From assembly GCA_934278005.1 (NCBI GenBank), contig CAKQWG010000013.1, positions 1 through 31,061 of the forward strand: a DNA stretch of 31,061 nt, in the 5' to 3' direction. This document shows positions 24,093 to 31,061 of this stretch, piece by piece. Within the stretch, counting starts at the first letter, position 1, and each line of letters begins with the position of its first letter. The notes beneath the pieces are model-generated. The model was not told the DNA's origin. It ran no database searches and was given only the letters and a program-made list of their open reading frames with translations. The translations under genes and the position numbers were made by a program. This DNA comes from an uncultured Pirellulaceae bacterium (GTDB lineage Bacteria > Planctomycetota > Planctomycetia > Pirellulales > Pirellulaceae).

Positions 24093-25172
24093 ATGATGAA
24101 CTTCCTGCCGGTATTAGCGCAAGCTCAAGCTGCGGACGATACTCGGGCGATCTTGATGATCGTGGTAGCGGTGGCAATTATTATCGCCATCATCGGTATG
24201 TTTGCGGTCGTCGCAAATTTCTTCTGGCTGTGGGCTCAGTCGTTTACGACTGGTGCTGGAATCGGTTTGACCGATTTAATCGGCATGTGGTTTCGGCGTG
24301 TCGATGCGCGAACCATTGTGCGTTCGAAAATCATGGCGGTGCAAGCGGGCTTAGGCAATAACGAAATCACCAGCGCGGAGCTGGAAGCGCACTATTTGGC
24401 TGGCGGGAACGTTCCGCAAGTCATTCGGGCCATGATCGCGGCTAGAAAATCCAAGATGATCAACCTCGAGTTTCGACAGGCAGCGGCCATTGATCTGGCT
24501 GGCCGCGACATCTTGGAAGCTGTTCAGACGAGTGTATACCCGAAAGTGATCGACTGCCCTCCCAGAGGTGCCGCACGCTCTTCGCTGGATGCTGTTGCCA
24601 AGGACGGGATTCAGCTCAAAGTTAAAGCCCGTGTGACCGTTCGAGCCAACCTAGCACAGCTCATCGGGGGAGCCGGCGAAGAGACGATTATCGCCCGCGT
24701 AGGTGAAGGCATCGTGAGCGCTATTGGATCGGCCGAAGAGCACAAAGTTGTGCTGGAGAATCCCGATGTAATTTCGAAAGCCGTACTGGCCAAACGCCTC
24801 GACTCACAGACTGCATTTGAGATTGTCTCAATCGACATCGCCGACATCGATGTTGGCGAAAACATCGGTGCACGCTTGCAAGCTGACACTGCCGAGGCGG
24901 ATATGCGCGTCGCCCGTGCGCGCGCTGAGAGTCGTCGCGCTGCGGCAGTCGCTGTCGAACAAGAGATGATGGCTAATATTGAGATGAGCCGAGCCAAATT
25001 GGTCGAGGCGGAAGCAGATGTGCCCAAGGCGATGGCAGCCGCCTTTGCATCGGGCACACTGACCATCATGGACTATTATCGACTTAAGAACGTCGACGCC
25101 GATACGCGAATGCGAACTAGTATCGCCGATGTGGGCGATCGCGATAAACCAGCCATTCAAGCCGTCAGCTAA
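24093..25172 (+). CDS. floA: Flotillin-like protein FloA
   Basis: FloA is a membrane-anchored scaffold protein organising functional membrane microdomains. From the ATG at 24093 the product has 359 residues, close to the usual 330-340; longer in-frame starts (23889, 23997) add residues not expected in the family. A hydrophobic anchor lies at about 18-48 ([20 protein letters not shown]). Typical FloA/UPF0365 blocks follow: [88 protein letters not shown], and [20 protein letters not shown], then Ala/Glu-rich coiled coil and [17 protein letters not shown]. In Bacillus a NfeD-type gene adjoins floA; none is present here. Confidence 0.95.
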   Translation: MMNFLPVLAQAQAADDTRAILMIVVAVAIIIAIIGMFAVVANFFWLWAQSFTTGAGIGLTDLIGMWFRRVDARTIVRSKIMAVQAGLGNNEITSAELEAHYLAGGNVPQVIRAMIAARKSKMINLEFRQAAAIDLAGRDILEAVQTSVYPKVIDCPPRGAARSSLDAVAKDGIQLKVKARVTVRANLAQLIGGAGEETIIARVGEGIVSAIGSAEEHKVVLENPDVISKAVLAKRLDSQTAFEIVSIDIADIDVGENIGARLQADTAEADMRVARARAESRRAAAVAVEQEMMANIEMSRAKLVEAEADVPKAMAAAFASGTLTIMDYYRLKNVDADTRMRTSIADVGDRDKPAIQAVS

Positions 25173-25184
25173 GGATTTCCAGCC

Positions 25185-25721
25185 ATGGCCAACGATTTAG
25201 AGAAGTTCCTACAACAGGCGGCAGAACGACTGGCGAAAAAGGTGCGGGAGGCTCAACAGGTTCCACAGCGAGGAGAGGCCCCACAGGAGCCGCCGCGGCG
25301 ACGCGATCCGCAGCAGCCTCGCTCGATTCGAGCTGCCGAACGCCAAGTGAGATCTCTGGATGCAGACTTCTCAGAACCCGACATCGTCGAAGCGGAAGTT
25401 GTCGAAGTTCCATCGATCGCCAATCGTCAGCCGCATCGCCCGCGATCCAGTAGTATCGAATCTCGCCCTGGGCTAGCACAAAAGATTTCGCTAAGCGATG
25501 AACGCATGGCCGGACATGTGCGCGATGTGTTTGACCATGAGGTCACCCAGCTGGGCAAGGCATCTGCCGCGCTGGATGCTAATATCAAAGGCGAAACCGA
25601 AAAGAGCATTGATTTGCAACGACGGCAGCTAGATGTCAGCCCGCTGGTGAGCATGCTCCGCCACTCAGATTCACTCCGCGCCGCATTTATTGCCAGCGAG
25701 ATCTTCAAACGCAAGTTTTAG
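25185..25721 (+). CDS. Unknown protein translationally linked to FloA
   Basis: The 178-residue cytoplasmic-looking product starts 12 bases after floA; its ribosome site AAGGA (25171-25175) overlaps the floA stop codon, so the two are almost certainly co-expressed. The N-terminus is an amphipathic helix (MANDLEKFLQQAAERLAKKV). Residues about 28-100 are Pro/Arg/Gln-rich and probably disordered, with an acidic valine-rich patch (DIVEAEVVEV). The C-terminal 75 residues look helical and end in SLRAAFIASEIFKRKF. I recognise no catalytic motif, membrane segment or named domain. Similar short genes seem to follow floA in other planctomycetes as far as I recall, suggesting a lineage-specific FloA partner. 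Confidence 0.78.
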   Translation: MANDLEKFLQQAAERLAKKVREAQQVPQRGEAPQEPPRRRDPQQPRSIRAAERQVRSLDADFSEPDIVEAEVVEVPSIANRQPHRPRSSSIESRPGLAQKISLSDERMAGHVRDVFDHEVTQLGKASAALDANIKGETEKSIDLQRRQLDVSPLVSMLRHSDSLRAAFIASEIFKRKF

Positions 25722-25785
25722 TCGAGCCAATCCGTGCCAGCTACTCCATGCAACTTCTCTAGGCCAGCTCATCGGTCGGCCGCGG

Positions 25786-25807
25786 GCCGGTGGTTGAGAC
25801 CACCGGC
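25786..25807. terminator. GC-rich hairpin between convergent genes
   Basis: GCCGGTGGT (25786-25794) and ACCACCGGC (25799-25807) make a perfect nine-pair stem around a TGAG loop. It lies between the convergent floA-partner gene and the large minus-strand gene. There is no T-run on either side, so intrinsic termination would be weak; the stem may protect 3' ends. Confidence 0.5.
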
Positions 25808-25838
25808 TGGAACGTCCGCGGCTGTGAACCCTCGCTGA

Positions 25839-27896
25839 TTATCGCAGGCCGACTTGCAACCAACCATCATCCAACTGAATCGTATCGACTTCCAGGCGAG
25901 GCATGCCCGGTGCCGATGCTGCCAACTCGAGCTGCTCGATGTCCAGTTGCTCTTTGAAGAATGCGTCGAACTTGCCTTTCAGGAATGAACGCAAGGCGAT
26001 CGCTCGCACGCCGCGCTCTGACTGTGTGAAGCTGATCTCTACCGGTCCCTGGCGCAGCAAGCTCACCACACCGTTTGCATACTGCGGTCGGTAGACGGCT
26101 TTGACAATTGAATTGTCGTTCAGCTGTTGGTCGCCGCGTGTCATGCGCACGATTCGCAGCTTAACGATGATTTGTCCGTCATCGAATTCGATTGCAACTG
26201 GACGATATGCCGCCATAGTAATCGACCACGGCTCCCCAGTCGCTTCCTGTTTCATTTCCTCGGTGACTTTACCGGTCGCCTGGATAGCATAGTCATCTAG
26301 ATCAGCATTGCGAATGGTGCGGTCGCCGAGCACGATGTCCAGTGCGTTGACAAGTGCCGATTGATGCGCTTCGACAATTAAATCCGAGCTTGCGGGCTTG
26401 GCCAGTTTACTCGCTTGGCCAGCTGATAGTTGAAACGCGGCAGCCTGTCTGGCTTCACCGCGAATGTCCGAGCTGGTCGAATAATAGTGCAACTGCGGTT
26501 TGGGAATTCCCAGTCGCGCTAATTCAGGTCGAGTTTGATTTTGCAGCGACGCTAATCGCCCGCTGGACGCTGCTAACTGCTGGTCGACCTGCTGATCATA
26601 CTGATTTCGAATGCGGGTCTGCATTCTGCCTTCCGCGATAGCGTCGGCCTGCGGCTTTTGTTCGGCGGCCTTGCGGCTAGCAATGCGCCGGACCAGGCGC
26701 AGACGATGGTCAATTGAATTAATCGAGGTCTGCAGATTAGTGGCGACACTAGCCGGAGTACTAGAGATGCCACTGGGAGTGATAAAGATCTGTTTAGACG
26801 CTAGCACGGGCGAGGAACTGGTAGTTCCCAGCACTACGCCGCGGTTGTATCCGTTGCTTTGAGTGGTCAAATGAGCGTTCATCTGAAGCTGAAGCGCGAC
26901 GCCGCCAGACATTGGCAGTAAATCGGCGTGGACCATACCTGTCAGACAAGCTGTGCCTACAACGTGCGTACCCAGGATGCATTCGTTAACCGGCGAGGGC
27001 TCTGTCACCGAACGCGACAGGAGGCGACTGATCAACCTCTCATCAGCAAGGACGCGAATGTTAGGTATCGAATACTGTTGCCTCAGCTGTTCTAGAGCGC
27101 TAGGCGCTTGATTCGTCTCGTGCAGATAGTTGGCGATCAGTCCCACCTCGAGGCTACGGTCTGTCGTGGCCTGTGCGTCAAAGTTATTCAGATTTGTTAC
27201 GAGTTGTTCCAGTTTCACTTGAAGCTGCTCGACGGTCCGCTGAGGTGCTTTTCCGTAACGCAGTGCTCTGACCAACTCGTCGATACCCCGACGCACATCT
27301 TGGTATTGAGAGAACTCTAGCCCCAGATAGTTTTGCCGCATGTTGCGTTCGAGGTCTACCAACGTCGCAACCTCAGGAGTTTCGGCCGCGACCTCTTGCT
27401 TGAGTTTTTCCAGTTGTAGGAACTTGCTCCACGCCTGACCATTGGGGCTGTTGAGATCGATGTAATCCTCAAGCCGAGTAATGGCTGTTGTCAGCTGAGC
27501 TGTCGCCTCTGCGCGCTGCGGCAAACGGCTAGCATCGAGCGTTTGAATAGCGTCGATGACAATTTCCTGCAACTTTCGTGAAGTGGGATCCTCACTACTG
27601 GGGGTCACAGATGGCTGTGGCGACTCAAGCTTGGCTTGGCCCGTTGGAGCCGCTTGTGCTACTTGTACCGCTTCGGGGACTACCGCTCCCCCATTCTCTG
27701 GGGCTGGCTTGGGAGTGGCCTCTGTTGTTACCGCTTCTGCTGCAGCTTGAGCCGCCGATGGTAGCCCATCGCTGGGCGACGGGTCAGTGCGTCCTGGGCC
27801 GTCCTGTGCGTAGGCCAGGCTGGCAGCTAAGCAGGTTGCCAGCCCCAAAGCGGTCAAGGTAAACAGATTAATTCTTGCGCGTCTTGCCACATTCAT
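25839..27896 (-). CDS. Large exported protein of unknown function
   Basis: I do not recognise a named domain in this 685-residue protein. Residues 1-30 form a signal peptide (RINLFTLTALGLATCLAASL, cleavage near AYA-QDG). Residues about 31-105 are Ala/Pro/Glu-rich and probably disordered. Residues about 105-300 are alpha-helical with coiled-coil character (LQLEKLKQEVAAETPEVATL and on). The C-terminal 380 residues mix beta strands and helices and end in a compact segment (MPRLEVDTIQLDDGWLQVGL). Gln- and Arg-rich helices near 400-450 are also notable. Periplasmic or surface location is likely. Similar long proteins exist in other planctomycetes as far as I remember. No operon partner is seen. 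Confidence 0.75.
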   Translation of the reverse strand: MNVARRARINLFTLTALGLATCLAASLAYAQDGPGRTDPSPSDGLPSAAQAAAEAVTTEATPKPAPENGGAVVPEAVQVAQAAPTGQAKLESPQPSVTPSSEDPTSRKLQEIVIDAIQTLDASRLPQRAEATAQLTTAITRLEDYIDLNSPNGQAWSKFLQLEKLKQEVAAETPEVATLVDLERNMRQNYLGLEFSQYQDVRRGIDELVRALRYGKAPQRTVEQLQVKLEQLVTNLNNFDAQATTDRSLEVGLIANYLHETNQAPSALEQLRQQYSIPNIRVLADERLISRLLSRSVTEPSPVNECILGTHVVGTACLTGMVHADLLPMSGGVALQLQMNAHLTTQSNGYNRGVVLGTTSSSPVLASKQIFITPSGISSTPASVATNLQTSINSIDHRLRLVRRIASRKAAEQKPQADAIAEGRMQTRIRNQYDQQVDQQLAASSGRLASLQNQTRPELARLGIPKPQLHYYSTSSDIRGEARQAAAFQLSAGQASKLAKPASSDLIVEAHQSALVNALDIVLGDRTIRNADLDDYAIQATGKVTEEMKQEATGEPWSITMAAYRPVAIEFDDGQIIVKLRIVRMTRGDQQLNDNSIVKAVYRPQYANGVVSLLRQGPVEISFTQSERGVRAIALRSFLKGKFDAFFKEQLDIEQLELAASAPGMPRLEVDTIQLDDGWLQVGLR

Positions 27897-28198
27897 CGTC
27901 GGTGCCCCACATTCCGTTCCAACTTGAGAGGAAAATAGACTTCTAAGCCCTACAGTCTCGCTAACAGCCCCAGCTTTGCAAGTATCCGCATGCTATTTTC
28001 CGTTGAACAATATCCGAAAACCACTGACTAATCCGCAAAACAGCACGTAGCTGGCTTAAGCAAAGTTCCTGCAAGCATTATTGCTGATACAAGCTGCGGT
28101 TACCGGCCTAGGCTGCTTGACATCTCAGGCATTAATTGATAATTTTTGGCTACTGCAGCGGCATCAGCCGATAGAGTGCAGCAGCTCGATAAAATCTC
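27897..28198. other. Intergenic region before tRNA-Ala
   Basis: This 302-base region must hold the promoter of the large minus-strand gene, for which I find no clear boxes. It does hold the strong plus-strand promoter at 28117-28144 that serves the tRNA. No coding region is supported. Confidence 0.5.
28117..28144 (+). promoter_or_regulatory. Promoter of tRNA-Ala
   Basis: A perfect TTGACA (28117-28122) is followed after 16 bases by GATAAT (28139-28144), or after 17 bases by TAATTT. Transcription would begin near 28151, leaving a 5' leader of about 48 bases for RNase P to remove. This is the best -35 box in the window, as expected for a stable RNA gene. Confidence 0.7.
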
Positions 28199-28271
<73 letters not shown>

Positions 28272-28282
28272 TTATCTGGAAC

Positions 28283-28319
28283 AAAAAACCCTTCGACGAA
28301 TGCGCCGAAGGGTTTTTTT
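28283..28319 (+). terminator. Rho-independent terminator of tRNA-Ala
   Basis: AAAAAACCCTTCG (28283-28295) and CGAAGGGTTTTTT (28306-28318) form a 13-pair stem whose A/T end doubles as the T-run; the loop is ACGAATGCGC. It begins 12 bases after the tRNA. The symmetric A- and T-runs allow function in both directions. Up to 28451 I see nothing else. Confidence 0.9.
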
Positions 28320-28451
28320 ATTGTCGAGCAAAGACGTGCGCCGATGAGCGCGCAGTTCAACCAGAAAAAAACCGACTCGGTCAACTCGCTGGTTCCCGGC
28401 CTGCTTCAAACCACCGCAAAAACCACCGTTTGAGCGGCTGGCGGCCATTCG

Positions 28452-29306
28452 CTATTTGAAGACTGCCAACTGAGGCAGATGGTCGCTCAAGGCAAAGGCA
28501 TCTTGCTCATCGGGATTTAGCCTGAAGGCTCCCTCGAACAGTGGCCTAGACTCGAAGGTCCGTTCGGCAATTGGCCCGGCGGCCATGATGTAGTCGATTC
28601 GGTATTTGGGAATGTCGGCTTTGATCGTCGGGCCATCGCCATGGCCGACTTTGGCAAAAGTGTCGATCCACCCCGCTTTGCTCCACAGTCCGTATTCGAC
28701 GGTGTCAGGGCGATGATTCAGATCGCCGATTAAAAGCATCGACCGCCCAGCAGCTAGGTCGTCTTTCATCGTTTCGAGCATGGCATGAATCTCTTTTCGG
28801 CGAATCGTGGGATCGGCTGTTGGAAAGAGGTGAGCCGAGTGCACAATCAACTCGTCCTCATTTGGCAGCTGCAATAGAGCTCGCCCCCAATGCCGAGTGA
28901 ACAGCTCCTTCGGCCTTTCGTCCTTGAGTGGGACGTTTTCAGATTCGATGATCTCAAATTTACTCAGCAGCGTTCCAGGCCAATTGCCTGCACTGGGGAA
29001 CCGGACATGATGCATTCCCAAAAGTTCGGCAACCTCTTTGGTTAAGTCCTCGCCGGGAGATTCTGAAAAGTTGATGATGTCAGGCTGATATTTAGCTAAT
29101 TCGCTGGCCAGTCGTTTGACCATCTGGCCTTCGGCAACGGCCTGTTTGGCTAAGTCGCTTTGGTGCGGCCAACCCTTGAGTCCGTAGATGTTGTAGGCGA
29201 TGACTCGCAGCGGAATAGACTTGGGCTCTTCGCCAAATGCACTTGATTTGGCGATAGCACAGCTCGCAGCCAGTGCTCCACAGAAGTTGCGACGCGATAG
29301 GGGCAT
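28452..29306 (-). CDS. Tat-exported endonuclease/exonuclease/phosphatase-fold hydrolase
   Basis: The 284-residue product begins MPLSRRNFCGALAASCAIAK, a twin-arginine export signal; GAGG five bases before the ATG supports the start. The mature part has the DNase I-like/EEP fold marks: N39 in IAYNIYG, E82 in NFSESPGE, H158 in VHSAHL, D195 and N197 in LIGDLNHRPD, D238 in RIDYI, and D275-H276 in LSDHLP. These make up the usual metal and phosphate site, so it is probably active. The family includes nucleases, sphingomyelinases and inositol phosphatases, and the substrate cannot be read from the sequence. Neighbouring genes do not help. Confidence 0.9.
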   Translation of the reverse strand: MPLSRRNFCGALAASCAIAKSSAFGEEPKSIPLRVIAYNIYGLKGWPHQSDLAKQAVAEGQMVKRLASELAKYQPDIINFSESPGEDLTKEVAELLGMHHVRFPSAGNWPGTLLSKFEIIESENVPLKDERPKELFTRHWGRALLQLPNEDELIVHSAHLFPTADPTIRRKEIHAMLETMKDDLAAGRSMLLIGDLNHRPDTVEYGLWSKAGWIDTFAKVGHGDGPTIKADIPKYRIDYIMAAGPIAERTFESRPLFEGAFRLNPDEQDAFALSDHLPQLAVFK

Positions 29307-29319
29307 GTTGTCCTCATTG

Positions 29320-29350
29320 ATTAATTTAGAAGATTGACGATCTAATTAAT
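29320..29350. promoter_or_regulatory. AT-rich inverted repeat upstream of the EEP gene
   Basis: ATTAATTTAGA (29320-29330) and TCTAATTAAT (29341-29350) are inverted with one bulged base and a 10-base spacer. They lie 14-44 bases before the minus-strand start codon, near its ribosome site. This could be an operator or a leader hairpin masking translation. Confidence 0.35.
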
Positions 29351-29485
29351 GCTTTAACCGCAGTTAGCTCCGTAGCCAGCAATGCCGAGTCGATCGGGAC
29401 CAACCTAGAAAACTTCTTGAGACCGTTAAGCTCTATTTGTTTTCGGAGGCGGGCCGGGCAGCGATCAGCCACATTGCTGATTCTA

Positions 29486-31061
29486 TCATTCGGGGACACT
29501 ACGCATCGTGTAATGGGCCTGGCTCGGAAATAGGCTTTTTGAATCGCTCCCTAAAGCAGTAATATTCAGTTCGTAGACAAATCCGGCGCGGAGATCATTG
29601 ATCTCCAGCGAAACTTGTTTGCGATCCTCCGAGACGCGCGCAGACAATACAGTCTCGTGACGCTCATGTTGGTCGTCGCCGCCGTAGGCCGGAGTTGCGA
29701 TGCGTTGATACGATCGCAGTTGGTAGTTTTCGACATTTGCCGCTTGCGCAGCATCGATGGGCTGTGTAAAGTCAACCTCGAAACCGGTAGCCGTGGCGCG
29801 AACTTCGGCGATCCCCAGCGGTAGCTCGCCGGCAGGTGACAGACGCACGATGGAGCCCGTGTTTTGCCCTCCGCCCCAACCGCTATCGAGCAGGCTGCCG
29901 ACGTACAGTTCACCTGCCGGAGAGACTTCACATACGATGGGTCCTTCGAAATTCTTTTGGCCCACCCCTGTGCTGTCCTGGCCGATTTGAAGTGGAGCAC
30001 CCGCGCCGGCGCCGTCCGGCGGGCGACTGAATAGATAGGCGGCTCCCTGGTAGTCATCGCCCACTTTTTGCAAACTCATGCGGACCAGAAAACGGCCATT
30101 CATCTCGCAGCCGACGAGATGTCCTTCAAATGGACCGAATACCGGATTTTCCTGCGGCAAGTTCGGCGGTGTGTGCAGGAAGCACACGCCGTTAACGCTC
30201 CGCGTCCACGGGTGAGGTAGGTTGATAGCGGGCGATTCGAAAGGGGGCGAGAAGCCGTCTTTATTCTCTAGCTTGTTTATAAACCCGTAGCGCTTACCCT
30301 TGCGTAAATGATTGAGCTCATTGAACGGATTGTAATTGCCTTGGTTGTCAGTCGCGAACAGCTCACCCTCGCGACTGAGGGCGATGCCCATTGGAAAACG
30401 CAATCCAGCAGACAAAACTTCGATGCGATATCGACGAGGCTCTTGGCTGGATTGGACCGGGATTAACTTCAGCGCTGTGCCGCGCAAGTAGGCGGCGGCC
30501 GGCGAGCGATCGTCCTGCTGACACGGTAGAGCCATATAATAATTGCCCGCTGCATCTCGCTCTAAGCCGATCGCCCAGTCATGATAGTCCTCCGTACTGC
30601 CCCATCCATCGGCGACAATCGTGGCATCAAATGGATCGCCCGTCCTGCGTGGAGGAGTCAATCGCACCAGGCCGAATTTAGACAGAGCATCGATACCTTC
30701 AGCCCCCGCCCACAGCCCATAAGGTGTCGGTAATTCATCGCTGATCAATTCATATCCGTCGCCCAATCCATCGCCGTCGCTATCGCGCAGCCTCAATACT
30801 CGCCCTTTGAGGGAACCGACATAGCATTCACCGTCGGCATCCCATGCAAATGAGATGGGCATTTCATTCGTCGGCACAGGCAACTGCACTGCACTGTAGC
30901 CGGGCACCACGTCTAAGGGCTGTGGTGCGCTCAAGGTTTCAGTCGCGCGAAACGTGGGGAAGCGATCCGTGGGAACCAGTGCGCGGTAGGTGCTAGTCCA
31001 CTGCACGCTTTGAGAAGCTGAGCTGGCAGCAGACTCAACAGCGATATCAACAGCGATATCA
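29486..31061 (-). CDS. Sugar-dehydrogenase-like beta-propeller protein, 5' end beyond window
   Basis: The frame is open to the right edge, so the gene is probably incomplete at its N-terminus; a GTG at 31004-31006 would otherwise begin a 506-residue product lacking a signal peptide. The sequence resembles soluble PQQ-dependent glucose/sorbosone dehydrogenase-type propellers, common in planctomycetes: ISFAWDADGECYVGSLKGRV, LPTPYGLWAGAEGIDAL, RFPMGIALSREGELFATDNQ, NELNHLRKGKRYGFIN and GELYVGSLLDSGWGGGQNTG. The C-terminal 110 residues form an Ig/fibronectin-like domain (FDTQPIDAAQ-type strand pattern, ending in SVPE). Cofactor and substrate are uncertain. A 12-bp direct duplication at the window edge encodes a DIAV repeat in frame, before the propeller. 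Confidence 0.82.
   Translation of the reverse strand, partial: DIAVDIAVESAASSASQSVQWTSTYRALVPTDRFPTFRATETLSAPQPLDVVPGYSAVQLPVPTNEMPISFAWDADGECYVGSLKGRVLRLRDSDGDGLGDGYELISDELPTPYGLWAGAEGIDALSKFGLVRLTPPRRTGDPFDATIVADGWGSTEDYHDWAIGLERDAAGNYYMALPCQQDDRSPAAAYLRGTALKLIPVQSSQEPRRYRIEVLSAGLRFPMGIALSREGELFATDNQGNYNPFNELNHLRKGKRYGFINKLENKDGFSPPFESPAINLPHPWTRSVNGVCFLHTPPNLPQENPVFGPFEGHLVGCEMNGRFLVRMSLQKVGDDYQGAAYLFSRPPDGAGAGAPLQIGQDSTGVGQKNFEGPIVCEVSPAGELYVGSLLDSGWGGGQNTGSIVRLSPAGELPLGIAEVRATATGFEVDFTQPIDAAQAANVENYQLRSYQRIATPAYGGDDQHERHETVLSARVSEDRKQVSLEINDLRAGFVYELNITALGSDSKSLFPSQAHYTMRSVPE
31037..31060. repeat. 12-bp tandem duplication
   Basis: AACAGCGATATC is present twice without a spacer. In the minus-strand frame of the propeller gene it encodes DIAV twice. 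It may continue past the window edge. Confidence 0.6.

Overview
The window looks like a chromosomal segment of a planctomycete, most likely of the Pirellulaceae/Rhodopirellula type. The evidence is the DUF1549/DUF1553 (PSCyt1-PSCyt2-PSD1) plus Tat-exported DUF1501 gene pair, several Tat-signal hydrolase/isomerase genes, many large secreted proteins of unknown function, mostly weak Shine-Dalgarno sites, and lipid A (lpxB) and meso-diaminopimelate (ddh) genes showing a Gram-negative envelope with peptidoglycan. I see no integrase, transposase, CRISPR array or rRNA.

Layout. 1-5629: a 14-bp tandem repeat, a good sigma-70-type promoter, then a co-directional trio of exported proteins (DUF1549/1553 cytochrome-like, DUF1501, PPC-domain protein). 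5630-9337: pyruvate phosphate dikinase with its own promoter and terminator, then a small PGPGW-type membrane protein behind a structured leader. 9452-12074 (minus): a small coiled-coil protein and a 701-residue exported propeller/alpha-helical protein ending inside a 20-bp tandem repeat. 12341-14673: convergent ddh and lpxB. 15062-16462: an exported gluzincin metallopeptidase with a long low-complexity tail.

16570-21988 is the most unusual part. On the minus strand lie an ECF-type sigma factor, a translationally coupled membrane anti-sigma-like protein ending in seven PSAG units encoded by a 15-bp tandem repeat, and a protein joining a phage-type cysteine-peptidase-like domain to a DUF2786 domain. 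Divergent from these is an FHA-GAF-AAA+(sigma-54)-Fis regulator whose promoter overlaps an inverted repeat. Two sigma-dependent regulatory devices and a phage-like fusion protein therefore sit side by side.

22036-31061: a Tat-exported sugar isomerase-like TIM-barrel protein and folD; floA (flotillin-like) with a tightly coupled unknown partner gene; a large exported protein of unknown function on the minus strand; tRNA-Ala(GGC) with a clear promoter and terminator; a Tat-exported endonuclease/exonuclease/phosphatase-fold protein; and a soluble sugar-dehydrogenase-like propeller protein running off the right edge.

Functions come from reading motifs and family resemblance by eye; no database search was run.
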